Of a stretch of 64,000 nt of DNA, positions 50,905 through 59,951 are shown piece after piece. Numbering within the stretch: position 1 is the stretch's first letter; each line of letters opens with the position of its first letter. Made by a program: the position numbers and the translations under genes. The notes beneath the pieces are model-generated. The model saw only the letters and a list, made by a program, of their open reading frames with translations, was not told where the DNA came from and ran no database searches. The stretch comes from CAYREX01 sp964423505 (GTDB lineage Bacteria > Fermentibacterota > Fermentibacteria > Fermentibacterales > JCC-6), in assembly GCA_964423505.1 (NCBI GenBank), contig CAYREX010000006.1, forward strand, positions 1-64,000. Direction: 5' to 3'.

Positions 50905-53346
50905 ATGAGAGCAATGCCTCTGGTCGCGCTGCTCCTGCCCGCCATGGCCCTGGCGGCGTGGGTCGACCTCGGCATCGAGGGCACCGACCACGCCGTCCTG
51001 GAGGTGGTGGAGTCCACCCCGACCGGGATGGTGGTCGAGCTCACCGTCCCCGGCATCGAGATGACGGAGCGGGAGGAGGGCGGCATCGACTACACCATCC
51101 TGGGCATGCCCGGGGCCACCTCCACCGCGCTGGACGAGGGATACCCGATGTTCCCGAAGGTATCCTTCCTCGCGGCGCTCCCCGAGAGCCCTTCCGTGAC
51201 CGCCACGGTCGAGGCCGTGAGCAGCACCACCGTCGGGGCCGTTACCCCCTGGCCCATGCAGCCGATCCAGCCGGACGACGCGAGGGAGCCGGCGCCCTTC
51301 ACGGTGGTCCCCTCCGCCTACACCTCCGGCCGGTACCCGCTCGACGCCGTACAGCACACCGTCGACGGCGTCCTCAGGGGAGTGACCGTCGGCAGGTTCA
51401 CCCTCAACCCGGTCGGCTGGGACCCGGTGACCGGAGAGCTGACCGTAGCCTCCCGGATGCGTGTCCGGATAGACTTCGGCGGCACCGCCACGGTCGAACC
51501 CAGGCTCTACTCCCGGTTCTGGGCGCCCACCTTCCGGCAGTCCATCCTGAACGCCGGTGTCCTGGGCGAGCCGCAGAGGTCGATGGCGGCCCGGGCCGAC
51601 GGCTACATCGTCGCGCGGACCATGGAGGAGGCCGTGGACATAGACGGCGCCGACCTGCTGGTGTTGGCCGGCGACGACTTCGTCGACACGATGATGGACG
51701 ACTTCCTCACCGCCAAGCACGAGCAGGGCTACCTGACTGCGGTGGTGGCCGCCGGCAGCTGGAGCTCCTCGCAGATAATGAGCTACGTCCAGACCGCCTA
51801 CGACACCTGGGAGGTTCCCCCCTCCTTCCTTCTCACCGTTGGCGACGGGCCGCAGCTCGCCCCCCACTACCAGTCCTCCACCGGGACCTACGGCGACAAC
51901 CGCTACTGCTGCGTCGACGGCTCCGACTACATGGCGGACATCTACAACGGCCGCTTCTGCTCCCCCACCGACTTCTACCCCCACATCGAGGAGAAACAGC
52001 TTGACTGGCAGTTCGACCCGCTGATGGACTCCGACTTCTGGAACACCCTGCTCTGCGCCGGCATGCTCCAGACCTACGGCGGAAACACCTCCGCCAGGTG
52101 GTTCCTCTACACCTGCGAGGTGGTCCACGACACCTACGAGGACATCTACGGCAAGACCGCCCTCAGGTGCTACATGACGGACGCCACCGTGGACCCGCCC
52201 TACTACTACCGCGACGACCTCCCCTCCCACGGGGGGATGGTGCCTTCGGAGATAACCTTCGACGGCGTTACGGAGGACGTGACCAACGCCGTGAACGACG
52301 GGGTCTTCCTCATCCAGCACCGGGACCACGGCAGCATCAGCGGCTGGTCGGAGCCCCCCTACTACACCTCCGACCTGAACGACCTGTCCAACGGCGACAG
52401 GACCCCCATGGTGATGAGCTTCAACTGCAGCACCGGCAACTTCTACTCCAACACCTCCTTCGCCGAGAGCTTCGCCAGGATGGAGGGTGGCGCGGTCATG
52501 GTCTACGCCGCGGTCAACACCTCCTACAGCTACTTCAACGACTACGTGGTCTACGGCAGCTACTGCAGCTTCAACGACGACTTCGTCTCCCCCCCCTACA
52601 GCTACACCAACCCCTCCGGCGGCTACCTCGCCGGGCAGGCGCTCCTGGCCGGCAAACTGGAGATGCAGACCGCCGCCCCCTACAATCCCTACGGCAGCTG
52701 GCAGGGCTACGCAGAGAAGACCTGGGACCTCTTCCTGGTCTTCGGCGACCCGACCATGGACATGAGGACGGCGGTGCCCGAGGCTCTCTCCGTGACTGCG
52801 CCGGGCAACCTCCCCGCCGGCTCCACCGAGGCCACCTTCCAGGTGAGCATGCCCGGGGAGGACGTGGTCGAGGGCGCGCTGGTCTGCCTCCGCAAGGAGG
52901 ACGAGGAGGTATGGGTCAGCGGCGTCACCGACGCCTCCGGCTCGGTCACCCTCACCTTCGATCCGATAGCCTCCGCAACGGAGATGGAGTGGATGGTCAC
53001 CGCTCACAACGCGCTCCCCGAGGAGGGGGTCATCAACGGCGTGGGCGTCGCCGGCGGTACCGGGGCGGTGATAGGCCGCGTGGGCACGCCGTTCCCCAAC
53101 CCGAGCCTCGGCAGCGTCACCTTCCCGGTGACGATGGGCGGCACCGGCGACTTCGACCTGACCGTCTACGACCTGAGCGGCCGCTCCGTGGCCACCGTGC
53201 ACAGCGGAGAGCTGGCCGCAGGATCCCACCAGCTGGTCTGGGACGGCACATCCGGCGGCGCCCCGGCGCCCGCCGGCGTCTACCTGGCCAGGTTCGGCGG
53301 CCCCGGAGGGGCCTCCGGTACCTTCACGGTGGTGCTCACGAGGTAG
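50905..53346 (+). CDS. Secreted gingipain-like (C25) cysteine protease
   Basis: The 813-residue product starts at the ATG at 50905 with a signal peptide (ends ALAAW). A propeptide-like N-terminal region is followed by a C25 domain: catalytic His475 in HRDHGSISGW and Cys508 in MSFNCSTGNF. An Ig-like region and a C-terminal sorting-type domain follow (from about residue 735, FPNPSLGSVTFPVTMGG, ending VVLTR). In Bacteroidota such tails are exported by type IX secretion. An adjacent T9SS was not seen. Confidence 0.87.
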   Translation: MRAMPLVALLLPAMALAAWVDLGIEGTDHAVLEVVESTPTGMVVELTVPGIEMTEREEGGIDYTILGMPGATSTALDEGYPMFPKVSFLAALPESPSVTATVEAVSSTTVGAVTPWPMQPIQPDDAREPAPFTVVPSAYTSGRYPLDAVQHTVDGVLRGVTVGRFTLNPVGWDPVTGELTVASRMRVRIDFGGTATVEPRLYSRFWAPTFRQSILNAGVLGEPQRSMAARADGYIVARTMEEAVDIDGADLLVLAGDDFVDTMMDDFLTAKHEQGYLTAVVAAGSWSSSQIMSYVQTAYDTWEVPPSFLLTVGDGPQLAPHYQSSTGTYGDNRYCCVDGSDYMADIYNGRFCSPTDFYPHIEEKQLDWQFDPLMDSDFWNTLLCAGMLQTYGGNTSARWFLYTCEVVHDTYEDIYGKTALRCYMTDATVDPPYYYRDDLPSHGGMVPSEITFDGVTEDVTNAVNDGVFLIQHRDHGSISGWSEPPYYTSDLNDLSNGDRTPMVMSFNCSTGNFYSNTSFAESFARMEGGAVMVYAAVNTSYSYFNDYVVYGSYCSFNDDFVSPPYSYTNPSGGYLAGQALLAGKLEMQTAAPYNPYGSWQGYAEKTWDLFLVFGDPTMDMRTAVPEALSVTAPGNLPAGSTEATFQVSMPGEDVVEGALVCLRKEDEEVWVSGVTDASGSVTLTFDPIASATEMEWMVTAHNALPEEGVINGVGVAGGTGAVIGRVGTPFPNPSLGSVTFPVTMGGTGDFDLTVYDLSGRSVATVHSGELAAGSHQLVWDGTSGGAPAPAGVYLARFGGPGGASGTFTVVLTR

Positions 53347-53363
53347 CCCCCGCAACGCTTGAT

Positions 53364-53393
53364 GGGTCCCGCGTCCGACAGGGCGCGGGGCCC
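53364..53393 (+). terminator. Hairpin after the C25 protease gene
   Basis: GGGTCCCGCG (53364-53373) pairs with CGCGGGGCCC (53384-53393) with one T-G wobble and a 10-base loop. It lacks a U-run. Confidence 0.5.
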
Positions 53394-53445
53394 TGCAACC
53401 CTCCCGGGCCGTGACCCCGCCAGCTCCGCGGCATATGGTAAACGG

Positions 53446-55806
53446 ATGAATACACGGTACGACCGGGAGGCCGGGCGTCTGACCACCGGCATCGGCGACC
53501 TGATAGCCTGGGCGAGGCTGCCCGACACCCTGGTCCCCGACGGCGGCGGTGCGCCGGACTTGCAGGCCAGGCAGAGGGTGCATTCCGCCTACCAGAGGCG
53601 CCTGGCCGCCGGCGGGTTCGACGTCGAGGTGCCGCTCTCCCTGGAGCTGGAGGTCCTCGGCATCACCTTCGACCTGCGGGGCAGGGCCGACCTCGTCAGG
53701 CGGACGGCATCAGGCATCGAGCTCATCGAGGTGAAGACCGCCTCCCGCCGGCCCGACCCGGGTCATCCCATGCTGACCCGCTCACGGCACGTGCTGCAGC
53801 TCTACTTCTACCTGCAGGCCCTCGCCGGCGACGTCCCCGTGAGCGCCGCGCTGGTCTACCTCTCGATGGACGGGAGCCCACCGGGCGAGCAGAGGGTCGA
53901 CATCGACCCGGACGACCCGCTCGTGGAGGAGGCCTGGTCGGAGATGCTGGAATGGACCGCCCGGACCCTCCTCGCGGAGGAGGCGCGGAGGAGGGAGCAG
54001 GAGCGGGCGTTGGGCGGCGATATCTTCCCCTACGAGGCGCGGAGGCCCGGCCAGGAGCAGATGACCGCCGCGGTACGCGGAGCCCTGTCGGCCGGCCGGA
54101 ACCTGATGCTGCAGGCTCCCACGGGCACCGGCAAGACCGCCGCCGTGCTCGAGGGTGCGCTCCGGGCGGTACTTCCCGATAGGGGCGTCCTCTTCTTCCT
54201 GACCGCCAAGGGCACGCAGAGGCACATGGCTGAGGAGACGGTCCGACTGACGGCGGAGAGGGGCCTCCCCCTCCGGGCGGTCACCCTCACCGCCAGGGAG
54301 CGTGTCTGCATGCGGGGCAGGCCCAGGTGCCTCCCGGACGACTGTCCCTGGGCGGAGCGCTTCGGGGAGAGCGTCCGCGCCTCCGGCGTCCGGGAGGAGC
54401 TGCTCGGGGAGACGGTCGTCGGACGGGAGGAGCTGGTGCGCGCAGCGGAGCGCTCCGGCGCATGCCCCTTCGAGCTGGGGCTCTGCATGACCGGCCATGC
54501 GGACATCGTGGTATGCGACTACAACTACGTGTTCGACCCCCACGTCTACCTGAGGCGCTTCTTCGGGGAGCCTGCCGCCGCCTCCCGGTGCCGCCTCCTG
54601 ATGGACGAGGCGGCCAACCTGCCGGAGAGGGCCAGGGACTGGTTCTCCCCCACCGTCTCCCGCTCCCTCGTGGAGCGGCTGCTGAGGGAGGGCGGAGGCG
54701 GCCATGCCCGTCTCCTCGCCCCCCTCCTGGAGCCCTGGCTGGCACGCCTCCGCGAGTGGGAGGCCCTTCTCGCGGATGATGGGGACGGCCGGAGAGAGAT
54801 GCTGCTGCCGGACGATACGCCGCTTCCTCTCTCGGAGGAGGGCTGGATGGAGGTCCTGGCATCGGCCGAGGACCCCTCCATGGACCTGATGGAGATGGCC
54901 CTGGCCGTCTTCGACATGTCCAGGATAGACGGACCGGGAGACGACAGGTACCACCTGGTGCTGGACGCCGGCGAGGACGACCTGTCGGTGCAGTGGTTCT
55001 GCAGCGACCCTTCCCTGCAGCTGTCCGAGAGGGTGGGCTCCTGCTCCGGTTGCGTCGCCTTCTCGGCGACCCTGGAGCCCATGGACCACTACCGCCCACT
55101 GCTGGGCCTGCCGGAGGATACCCCCGGCGTGAGTGTCCCCTACCCCTTCCCGCCGGAGAACCTGGGCGTATGGCTGGACAGGACCGTGGACACCCGCTAC
55201 CGGAGGCGGGAGGCCACCCTGGACGCTCTGTGCTCCCGGCTGGTCCAGCTGCTGGATGCGGTACCGGGAGCATGGCTCGTCTTCATGCCCTCCTTCGGCT
55301 ACCTCCGCAACCTGCGTGAGCTGCTGGAGGGGGCGGGTGTGCCGGTCCTGGCCCAGGAGAGGGCGATGGCCCCGGAGATGCGCGAGCGGTTCCTCTCGAA
55401 GCTCTCCTCATGGGAGGGTGCGGCGCTCACGGTCTCCGGCGGCATCTTCTCCGAGGGGGTGGACATAAGGAGCGACAGCCTGCGGGGAGCCGTCGTGGCC
55501 GGCCCATCGCTGCCCGGTGTGGATCTCAGGCGGAGGCTGCTCTCCGAGCGCTACGAGTCGACCGGCAGGAGCGGCTTCCTGCACGCATGGGCCATCCCGG
55601 GCATGACCCGGGTCGTCCAGGCCGCCGGCAGGCTGGTCAGGAGCGGTACCCAGAGGAGGGCCCTCGTGCTGGCCGGCGACAGGTTCGCCTGCCGCCCCTA
55701 CCTCGGGCTGCTGCCGAAGCACTGGTTCGGCGAGGAGGGCCTCCCGGTACTCGGACGGGACGTCGACGGGATAGTCCGCTTCTTCCGGGAGGAGGGCGGG
55801 AGATAA
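53446..55806 (+). CDS. PD-(D/E)XK nuclease fused to XPD/DinG-family helicase
   Basis: The 786-residue product starts at the ATG at 53446. Residues 1-190 form a Cas4/RecB-like nuclease: D82 in GRADLV, E95 and K97 in LIEVKT, and the QLYFYLQ motif. The helicase has Walker A at about 224-231 (APTGTGKT), a DEAA box (MDEAANL), and Fe-S cysteines around 288, 295, 300 and 340. Helicase motif VI is QAAGRLVRS. It probably unwinds 5'-3' and processes ends. It stands alone, with terminators on both sides. Stand-alone Cas4-like plus helicase fusions are known, but their role is unclear. Confidence 0.88.
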   Translation: MNTRYDREAGRLTTGIGDLIAWARLPDTLVPDGGGAPDLQARQRVHSAYQRRLAAGGFDVEVPLSLELEVLGITFDLRGRADLVRRTASGIELIEVKTASRRPDPGHPMLTRSRHVLQLYFYLQALAGDVPVSAALVYLSMDGSPPGEQRVDIDPDDPLVEEAWSEMLEWTARTLLAEEARRREQERALGGDIFPYEARRPGQEQMTAAVRGALSAGRNLMLQAPTGTGKTAAVLEGALRAVLPDRGVLFFLTAKGTQRHMAEETVRLTAERGLPLRAVTLTARERVCMRGRPRCLPDDCPWAERFGESVRASGVREELLGETVVGREELVRAAERSGACPFELGLCMTGHADIVVCDYNYVFDPHVYLRRFFGEPAAASRCRLLMDEAANLPERARDWFSPTVSRSLVERLLREGGGGHARLLAPLLEPWLARLREWEALLADDGDGRREMLLPDDTPLPLSEEGWMEVLASAEDPSMDLMEMALAVFDMSRIDGPGDDRYHLVLDAGEDDLSVQWFCSDPSLQLSERVGSCSGCVAFSATLEPMDHYRPLLGLPEDTPGVSVPYPFPPENLGVWLDRTVDTRYRRREATLDALCSRLVQLLDAVPGAWLVFMPSFGYLRNLRELLEGAGVPVLAQERAMAPEMRERFLSKLSSWEGAALTVSGGIFSEGVDIRSDSLRGAVVAGPSLPGVDLRRRLLSERYESTGRSGFLHAWAIPGMTRVVQAAGRLVRSGTQRRALVLAGDRFACRPYLGLLPKHWFGEEGLPVLGRDVDGIVRFFREEGGR

Positions 55807-55810
55807 GGAA

Positions 55811-55836
55811 GGGGACGACGCCGAGGCGTCGTCCCC
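55811..55836 (+). terminator. Perfect-stem terminator, convergent
   Basis: GGGGACGACGCC (55811-55822) is followed by its perfect complement at 55825-55836. It separates two convergent genes. No U-run. Confidence 0.65.
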
Positions 55837-55858
55837 GCAGTACCGGGCGGTGCCGGTG

Positions 55859-56263
55859 CTACTCGGTTCCGGGCTCCTCCTCTACGGGAGGCTCCTCGGC
55901 GGGAGGCTCCTCCACGGGAGGCTCCTCGACCGGGGGCTCCTCGCCCTCGGGCCTGTCGGGCTCCGGCCTGTCGGGCTCGGGCCTGTCGGGCACCGGGCGC
56001 TCACCCTCCGGACGCTCGCCCTCCGGACGCTCGCCCTCGGGGCGCTCACCCTCCGGCCTCTCACCCTCCGGCCTCTCACCCTCCGGACGCTCACCCTCCG
56101 GACGCTCGTCCTCGGGCATCTCGCCCTCCGGGCGCTCGTCCTCGGGGGTCACCTCGGTGTCGCCGTCATCGGCCGGCGTGGGCTCCTCGCCCTCGCCTCC
56201 GCCGCATGCAGCGAAAAGAGCAACAAGGGCGGAGAGGAAGAGCAGCGTAAGGACTTTCCTCAT
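55859..56263 (-). CDS. Low-complexity lipoprotein with RPEGE repeats
   Basis: The 134-residue product starts at the ATG at 56263 behind AAAGGAG. The signal peptide ends in a lipobox (LFAACGGG). About nine pentads of the form RPEGE/RPEDE follow (residues 49-95), then EPDRP and EEPPV-type repeats. The product is highly acidic and proline-rich, hence extended and disordered, and probably spans the periplasm or decorates the surface. There are no catalytic features. Confidence 0.8.
   Translation of the reverse strand: MRKVLTLLFLSALVALFAACGGGEGEEPTPADDGDTEVTPEDERPEGEMPEDERPEGERPEGERPEGERPEGERPEGERPEGERPEGERPVPDRPEPDRPEPDRPEGEEPPVEEPPVEEPPAEEPPVEEEPGTE
55990..56150 (-). repeat. 15-base tandem repeat encoding RPEGE pentads
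   Basis: About ten imperfect copies of a 15-base unit (coding CGN-CCG-GAG-GGY-GAG on the minus strand) lie within the lipoprotein gene. Every unit keeps frame. Copy number is likely to vary between strains. Confidence 0.75.
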
Positions 56264-56351
56264 CTCGTCTCCTTTCGTTTTCTCGACCTCGGTCGAATAA
56301 ACATAACCGCCTCGTGGTCGAGGCATTGCTTCCCGCATACTTAACGCGATA

Positions 56352-57275
56352 CTATCTCCGTTCGAGTCCCTTCGTCAAGCCTGACCCGAGCCTGCCTGTA
56401 TTGCGGAAATGCAGCTTCACCGTGCCCCTCAGTGCCTCCATCCCCCCAGCCGCGAGGAGCCTCCCGGCAACCCTGTCCGCCTCCCGGCCGGAGCCGGCGG
56501 GCAGCCTGACGCCCAGCCTTCCGGAGGCCTCCTCCATCCAGCGGTCGTATGCAGCCCTGGCCAGTATGGACGCGGCGGCGACCACCACGTCCGACTCGCC
56601 CCGGACCGGCAGCTCGAGGCGGTATGCGCCTTCGGGCATGTGCGGTGCTATCCTCTCCCTCCGGCAGAACCTGTCGACGACCACGACCTCCGGCTCGCAG
56701 CCGCTCTCCAGGAGGGCCCCCACCGCTCTCCCGTGGGCCTGGGCGAGCATGTCCAGGCTGTTGCGGCCCTCGCTCCGAAGCTCCTCGAAGCGCCTGTTGT
56801 ACTCCTCCGGCTCGATGACCACCAGGGATGACTCCAGCTCCCTCTCTCCCATCAGCCCGGCGAGCTCGGCCAGCCTCCGCCTCTCCAGGGTCTTGGAGTC
56901 ACGGACCCCAAGCCTCCTGAGCCCGGCGGCCGCGTCCTCCCCGGCGTAGACGGCACACACGGTCAGGGGACCGATGTAGTCGCCCTTGCCGGCCTCGTCG
57001 CCGCCTATTCGCGCCCCTCCCCGCGGCTGCTCCGCCGGCTCCCCCCGGACGAGGCCGAGAGCCCTCTCCTGCAGCGAGGCATCCCCACCGGCCGGGACGA
57101 CCGACAGACCCTTCCTCCGGGAGTGATAGAGGTTGACCCCGCACTCGACGCAGCCGTCCGAGAGGGTCAGACGGATGCCGTTCTCCAGGAGCCTCCGGCC
57201 GGATACGGCTATCCCCCCCCGGGCGAGGAGCCGCTCGATGCGGGCGGCCTCGCCCCGGAGCTCGGCGGATATCAC
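56352..57275 (-). CDS. rnhC: Ribonuclease HIII
   Basis: The 307-residue product has an N-terminal TBP-like substrate-binding domain (1-90) and the catalytic domain with GGDEAGKGDYIGPLTV, DSKTL and the SDVVVAAASILARAAYD stretch. The presence of the N-domain and GDEAGKGD identify HIII rather than HII. It removes RNA from RNA-DNA hybrids. It overlaps the DUF3108 gene by four bases. Confidence 0.93.
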   Translation of the reverse strand: MISAELRGEAARIERLLARGGIAVSGRRLLENGIRLTLSDGCVECGVNLYHSRRKGLSVVPAGGDASLQERALGLVRGEPAEQPRGGARIGGDEAGKGDYIGPLTVCAVYAGEDAAAGLRRLGVRDSKTLERRRLAELAGLMGERELESSLVVIEPEEYNRRFEELRSEGRNSLDMLAQAHGRAVGALLESGCEPEVVVVDRFCRRERIAPHMPEGAYRLELPVRGESDVVVAAASILARAAYDRWMEEASGRLGVRLPAGSGREADRVAGRLLAAGGMEALRGTVKLHFRNTGRLGSGLTKGLERR

Positions 57276-58117
57276 TCGTACTCCGGCTCCCAGACCTCGA
57301 AGCCGGGGTTGGCGACTTCGATAGGCGTCCCGGTGGTGTACTCCTCCAGCACGCAGGTTATCTCGCCTATGACTATGGCGCTGGTCATCAGTACCGGCAT
57401 GTGGCGCTCGTCGTCGGTGAGCCAGACGTACAGCTCACCCTGCTGGTCGAAGAGACCCTCGGAGGCCAGCATCGGCTGGACCATCACGCAGTCGAACTCG
57501 CCGGCGGGCACCCTTATCCTGTCCCTCTCGTGGACCACCACCCTGAGAGGGTAGTTGTCGTTGTCCACGTGGCAGTCAAGGTGGAAGACGTCCCCCGGCT
57601 CCAGAGGAAGCGTCCTGGAGACGTAGAAGCAGCTGAGGACGTCCAGCGAATGGGGCGGCATCTCCACGACCTCCTCCTCGTCGTCGTCCGCCTCGGGGTA
57701 GTAGACCAGCCCCATGTCCTGGTCGAAGAAGACCTCCTCCTCGTGCTGGTAGTTGCCCTCCTCCAGGTCCTTCCTGAAGTAGAGGGTGTGCATCTGGACC
57801 ACGTCCAGCAGCGCCTCGTTCAGGTCGTTCACCCGGAAGAAGGTGCTGAAGGTCGGATTGGAGAGGGCAGTTGCGGTTATCCTGTATGCCAGCAGCCCCT
57901 CGTACTCCTCCGGGCCGCCCACCTCCATCACGGCGGTCCCGGCCTTGATTAGACCGTACTCGACGCTGAACTCAAGCCTCTCCCCGGGTCCGAAGGCCTC
58001 GTTCCGCACGTACCTGGGCTCGCTGGCCGCGGCGCACGCGGTGTCGGGCGACGCCTCCTCCGTGGAGGGTACCTGCATCAGGACCGCGAGGCCGAGGACG
58101 AGGGCTCCAGTGAACAT
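57272..58117 (-). CDS. DUF3108 periplasmic protein
   Basis: The 281-residue product has a signal peptide (1-15). FGPGERLEFSVEYGLIKAGTAVMEV is the DUF3108 start, followed by FSTFFRVNDLNEALLDVVQM and the C-terminal RIRVPAGEFDCVMVQPML. Function is unknown; the family is predicted outer-membrane associated in Bacteroidota and Proteobacteria. Confidence 0.87.
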   Translation of the reverse strand: MFTGALVLGLAVLMQVPSTEEASPDTACAAASEPRYVRNEAFGPGERLEFSVEYGLIKAGTAVMEVGGPEEYEGLLAYRITATALSNPTFSTFFRVNDLNEALLDVVQMHTLYFRKDLEEGNYQHEEEVFFDQDMGLVYYPEADDDEEEVVEMPPHSLDVLSCFYVSRTLPLEPGDVFHLDCHVDNDNYPLRVVVHERDRIRVPAGEFDCVMVQPMLASEGLFDQQGELYVWLTDDERHMPVLMTSAIVIGEITCVLEEYTTGTPIEVANPGFEVWEPEYE

Positions 58118-58294
58118 ATGGACAGCTCCCCTCTCCCTGTGACTGTGCCTTCCGCAGCTCTACTCCCGGAGTCCTCCCCCGGTTCCCCGGTGCCGGTCGG
58201 GAGCGCTCGTGTTATCGTTCCGGTGCCGCCGGCCGCGGCGCCTCCCGCGGCGCGGCCGCTCGGTGCACGATACGCAGGGGAAGGGCCTGGGACA

Positions 58295-59467
58295 ATGCCG
58301 CACTCAGCTTCGCAGCGCCTCAGGGAGATCGAGATGCCGCCGGTCGCGGCGGTCCGGGAGAGGGTGGCCGCGCTCCGGGCCGATGGCCGGAGGGTCATAG
58401 GCATGGGGCAGGCGGTTCCCTGGACCGGACCTCCCCGGGAGGCGCTCTCGGAGCTGGCCGGGATGCTGCAGCACCCGGAGATGCACAGGTACAGCCCCGA
58501 CCAGGGCCTGCCCGGGCCGCTCCGGGCTCTTGCCGGCGATTTGCGGGAGCGGAGGGGCATAGAGACGGACCCGGACGGTGAGCTCCACCTGACCTGCGGG
58601 GCGAGCCAGGCCTTCCTGGGAGCGCTCCTGGCCGCGGTGCCCCACGGCGGAAGCGTGACCGTCATCGAGCCCTACTACTTCGACCATGTCTTCGCCATAC
58701 GCTTCTGCGGCATCGGCATGAGGAGCGTCAGGATGGAGGAGGGACCGCGATGGGAGCTGCCCTGGGAGGAGCTCGAGAGCGCGGTGGCATCTACCGACGC
58801 CCTGGTGCTGGTGGACCCCGGCAACCCGACCGGCTCGGTCCTGGACGACGACGGGATGCGGCGGGTAGTCGGCATGACCCGGGAGCTGGGCAGCTTCCTG
58901 ATACTGGACGAGACATACGAGCGGTTCAGGTTCGACCGCCGGAGCGCCCACCCGTGGGTCGCCCGCCGGGAGCCGCACGTCCTGACGATCGGCAGCTTCT
59001 CCAAGAGCCTGGGGATGGCCGGATGGCGCCTGGGCTACCTCTTCGGCGACGCCGGCATGCTGGAGCAGGCGCTGAAGGTCCAGGACTCGGTGGTCATCTG
59101 TCCCCCGGTCGCCTCCCAGGTGCTCCTGGAGCTCTCCCTCCGGCACCCGGCGTGGGCCGAAGAGCTCTCGAAGGGAGTCGAGATGAGGAGGGACCTCTGC
59201 AGGGAGGCGCTCCGGGGATGCGAGGGGCTGGAGTGGCGCGGCGCCGAGGGGGCGTTCTTCACCCTGGCCCGGAGCAGGACCGGCATGACGGACCTGGATG
59301 CGGCCATGCACCTGATAGAGGCCCACGGCCTGGCAGCCATACCGGGCAGCGCCTTCGGGGAGGCCGGAAGCGGACACCTGAGGCTCAGCTTCGGCTGCCT
59401 CCCGGAGGAGGAGCTGGAGCCGGCGATGCGGGCCCTGGCCGGGGTCAGCTTCCCTTCCCGGCCCTGA
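58295..59467 (+). CDS. Fold-type I PLP aminotransferase
   Basis: The 390-residue product starts at the ATG at 58295; codons further upstream are open but have low coding character. VIGMGQAVPWTGPP, HLTCGASQAF, VDPGNPTG, FLILDETYERFRF and PLP-lysine in GSFSKSLGMAGWRLGYL mark a class I aminotransferase. It resembles aspartate/aromatic aminotransferases; the substrate is not identifiable. Confidence 0.85.
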   Translation: MPHSASQRLREIEMPPVAAVRERVAALRADGRRVIGMGQAVPWTGPPREALSELAGMLQHPEMHRYSPDQGLPGPLRALAGDLRERRGIETDPDGELHLTCGASQAFLGALLAAVPHGGSVTVIEPYYFDHVFAIRFCGIGMRSVRMEEGPRWELPWEELESAVASTDALVLVDPGNPTGSVLDDDGMRRVVGMTRELGSFLILDETYERFRFDRRSAHPWVARREPHVLTIGSFSKSLGMAGWRLGYLFGDAGMLEQALKVQDSVVICPPVASQVLLELSLRHPAWAEELSKGVEMRRDLCREALRGCEGLEWRGAEGAFFTLARSRTGMTDLDAAMHLIEAHGLAAIPGSAFGEAGSGHLRLSFGCLPEEELEPAMRALAGVSFPSRP

Positions 59468-59951
59468 GCAGCCTGCCGTAGCACGTCCTCGCCTCGAGCA
59501 TGAACCGGTCGAATACCCCGGAGGCAAAGTCGGGGAAGCTGTGGTCCGGGGCGGCGAACCGTCCGAACCGGTACCTGAGCACCGTGTGCGCCCAGACGCC
59601 CCGGCCCATGTAGAGCTTGTCCGGAGCCTCCTTGAAGCTGGCCAGCACCAGCTTGCCGTGGTCCATGTACCCGGGGTCCAGGTTCACCGTTCTGGAGCCG
59701 CCCCTCGCGAAGCGCTCCTCCAGTCCCGCGCACCGGAGCTTGATTCCGGGCAGCTCCTCCGGCCCGACTGCGTGCCGGAAGCAGAGCCAGCGCCTCTGGA
59801 GGCCGGGCCCCATCTCCGGCTCGTAGTAGTCGGTGGCGTCGAAGGGGTAGTCGCAGCTCTCCAGGGCGACCGGACCGAGCATCCGGGAGAGGGCTTCCCT
59901 GGCACGCTCGAAAGGAGCCCCGGGGGGCCGAAGGACGCTGACCACGGCCAT
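59445..59951 (-). CDS. DUF4416 protein
   Basis: The 168-residue product starts at the ATG at 59951, overlapping the upstream stop. DYYEPEMGPGLQRRWLCF, TVNLDPGYMDHGKLVLASFK and PDKLYMGRGVWAHTVLRYR are typical of this conserved, uncharacterised family. It overlaps the end of the aminotransferase by 23 bases tail to tail. Confidence 0.88.
   Translation of the reverse strand: MAVVSVLRPPGAPFERAREALSRMLGPVALESCDYPFDATDYYEPEMGPGLQRRWLCFRHAVGPEELPGIKLRCAGLEERFARGGSRTVNLDPGYMDHGKLVLASFKEAPDKLYMGRGVWAHTVLRYRFGRFAAPDHSFPDFASGVFDRFMLEARTCYGRLLRAGKGS

Noticed and set aside
50863..53583. 906-codon minus-strand open frame opposite the C25 protease
   Set aside because: The catalytic His/Cys motifs and the C-terminal domain are on the plus strand; the minus frame is a shadow.
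56355..56380. GTTCGAGTCCC resembling a tRNA T-arm
   Set aside because: It is the end of the rnhC coding region and there is no cloverleaf or acceptor stem around it.
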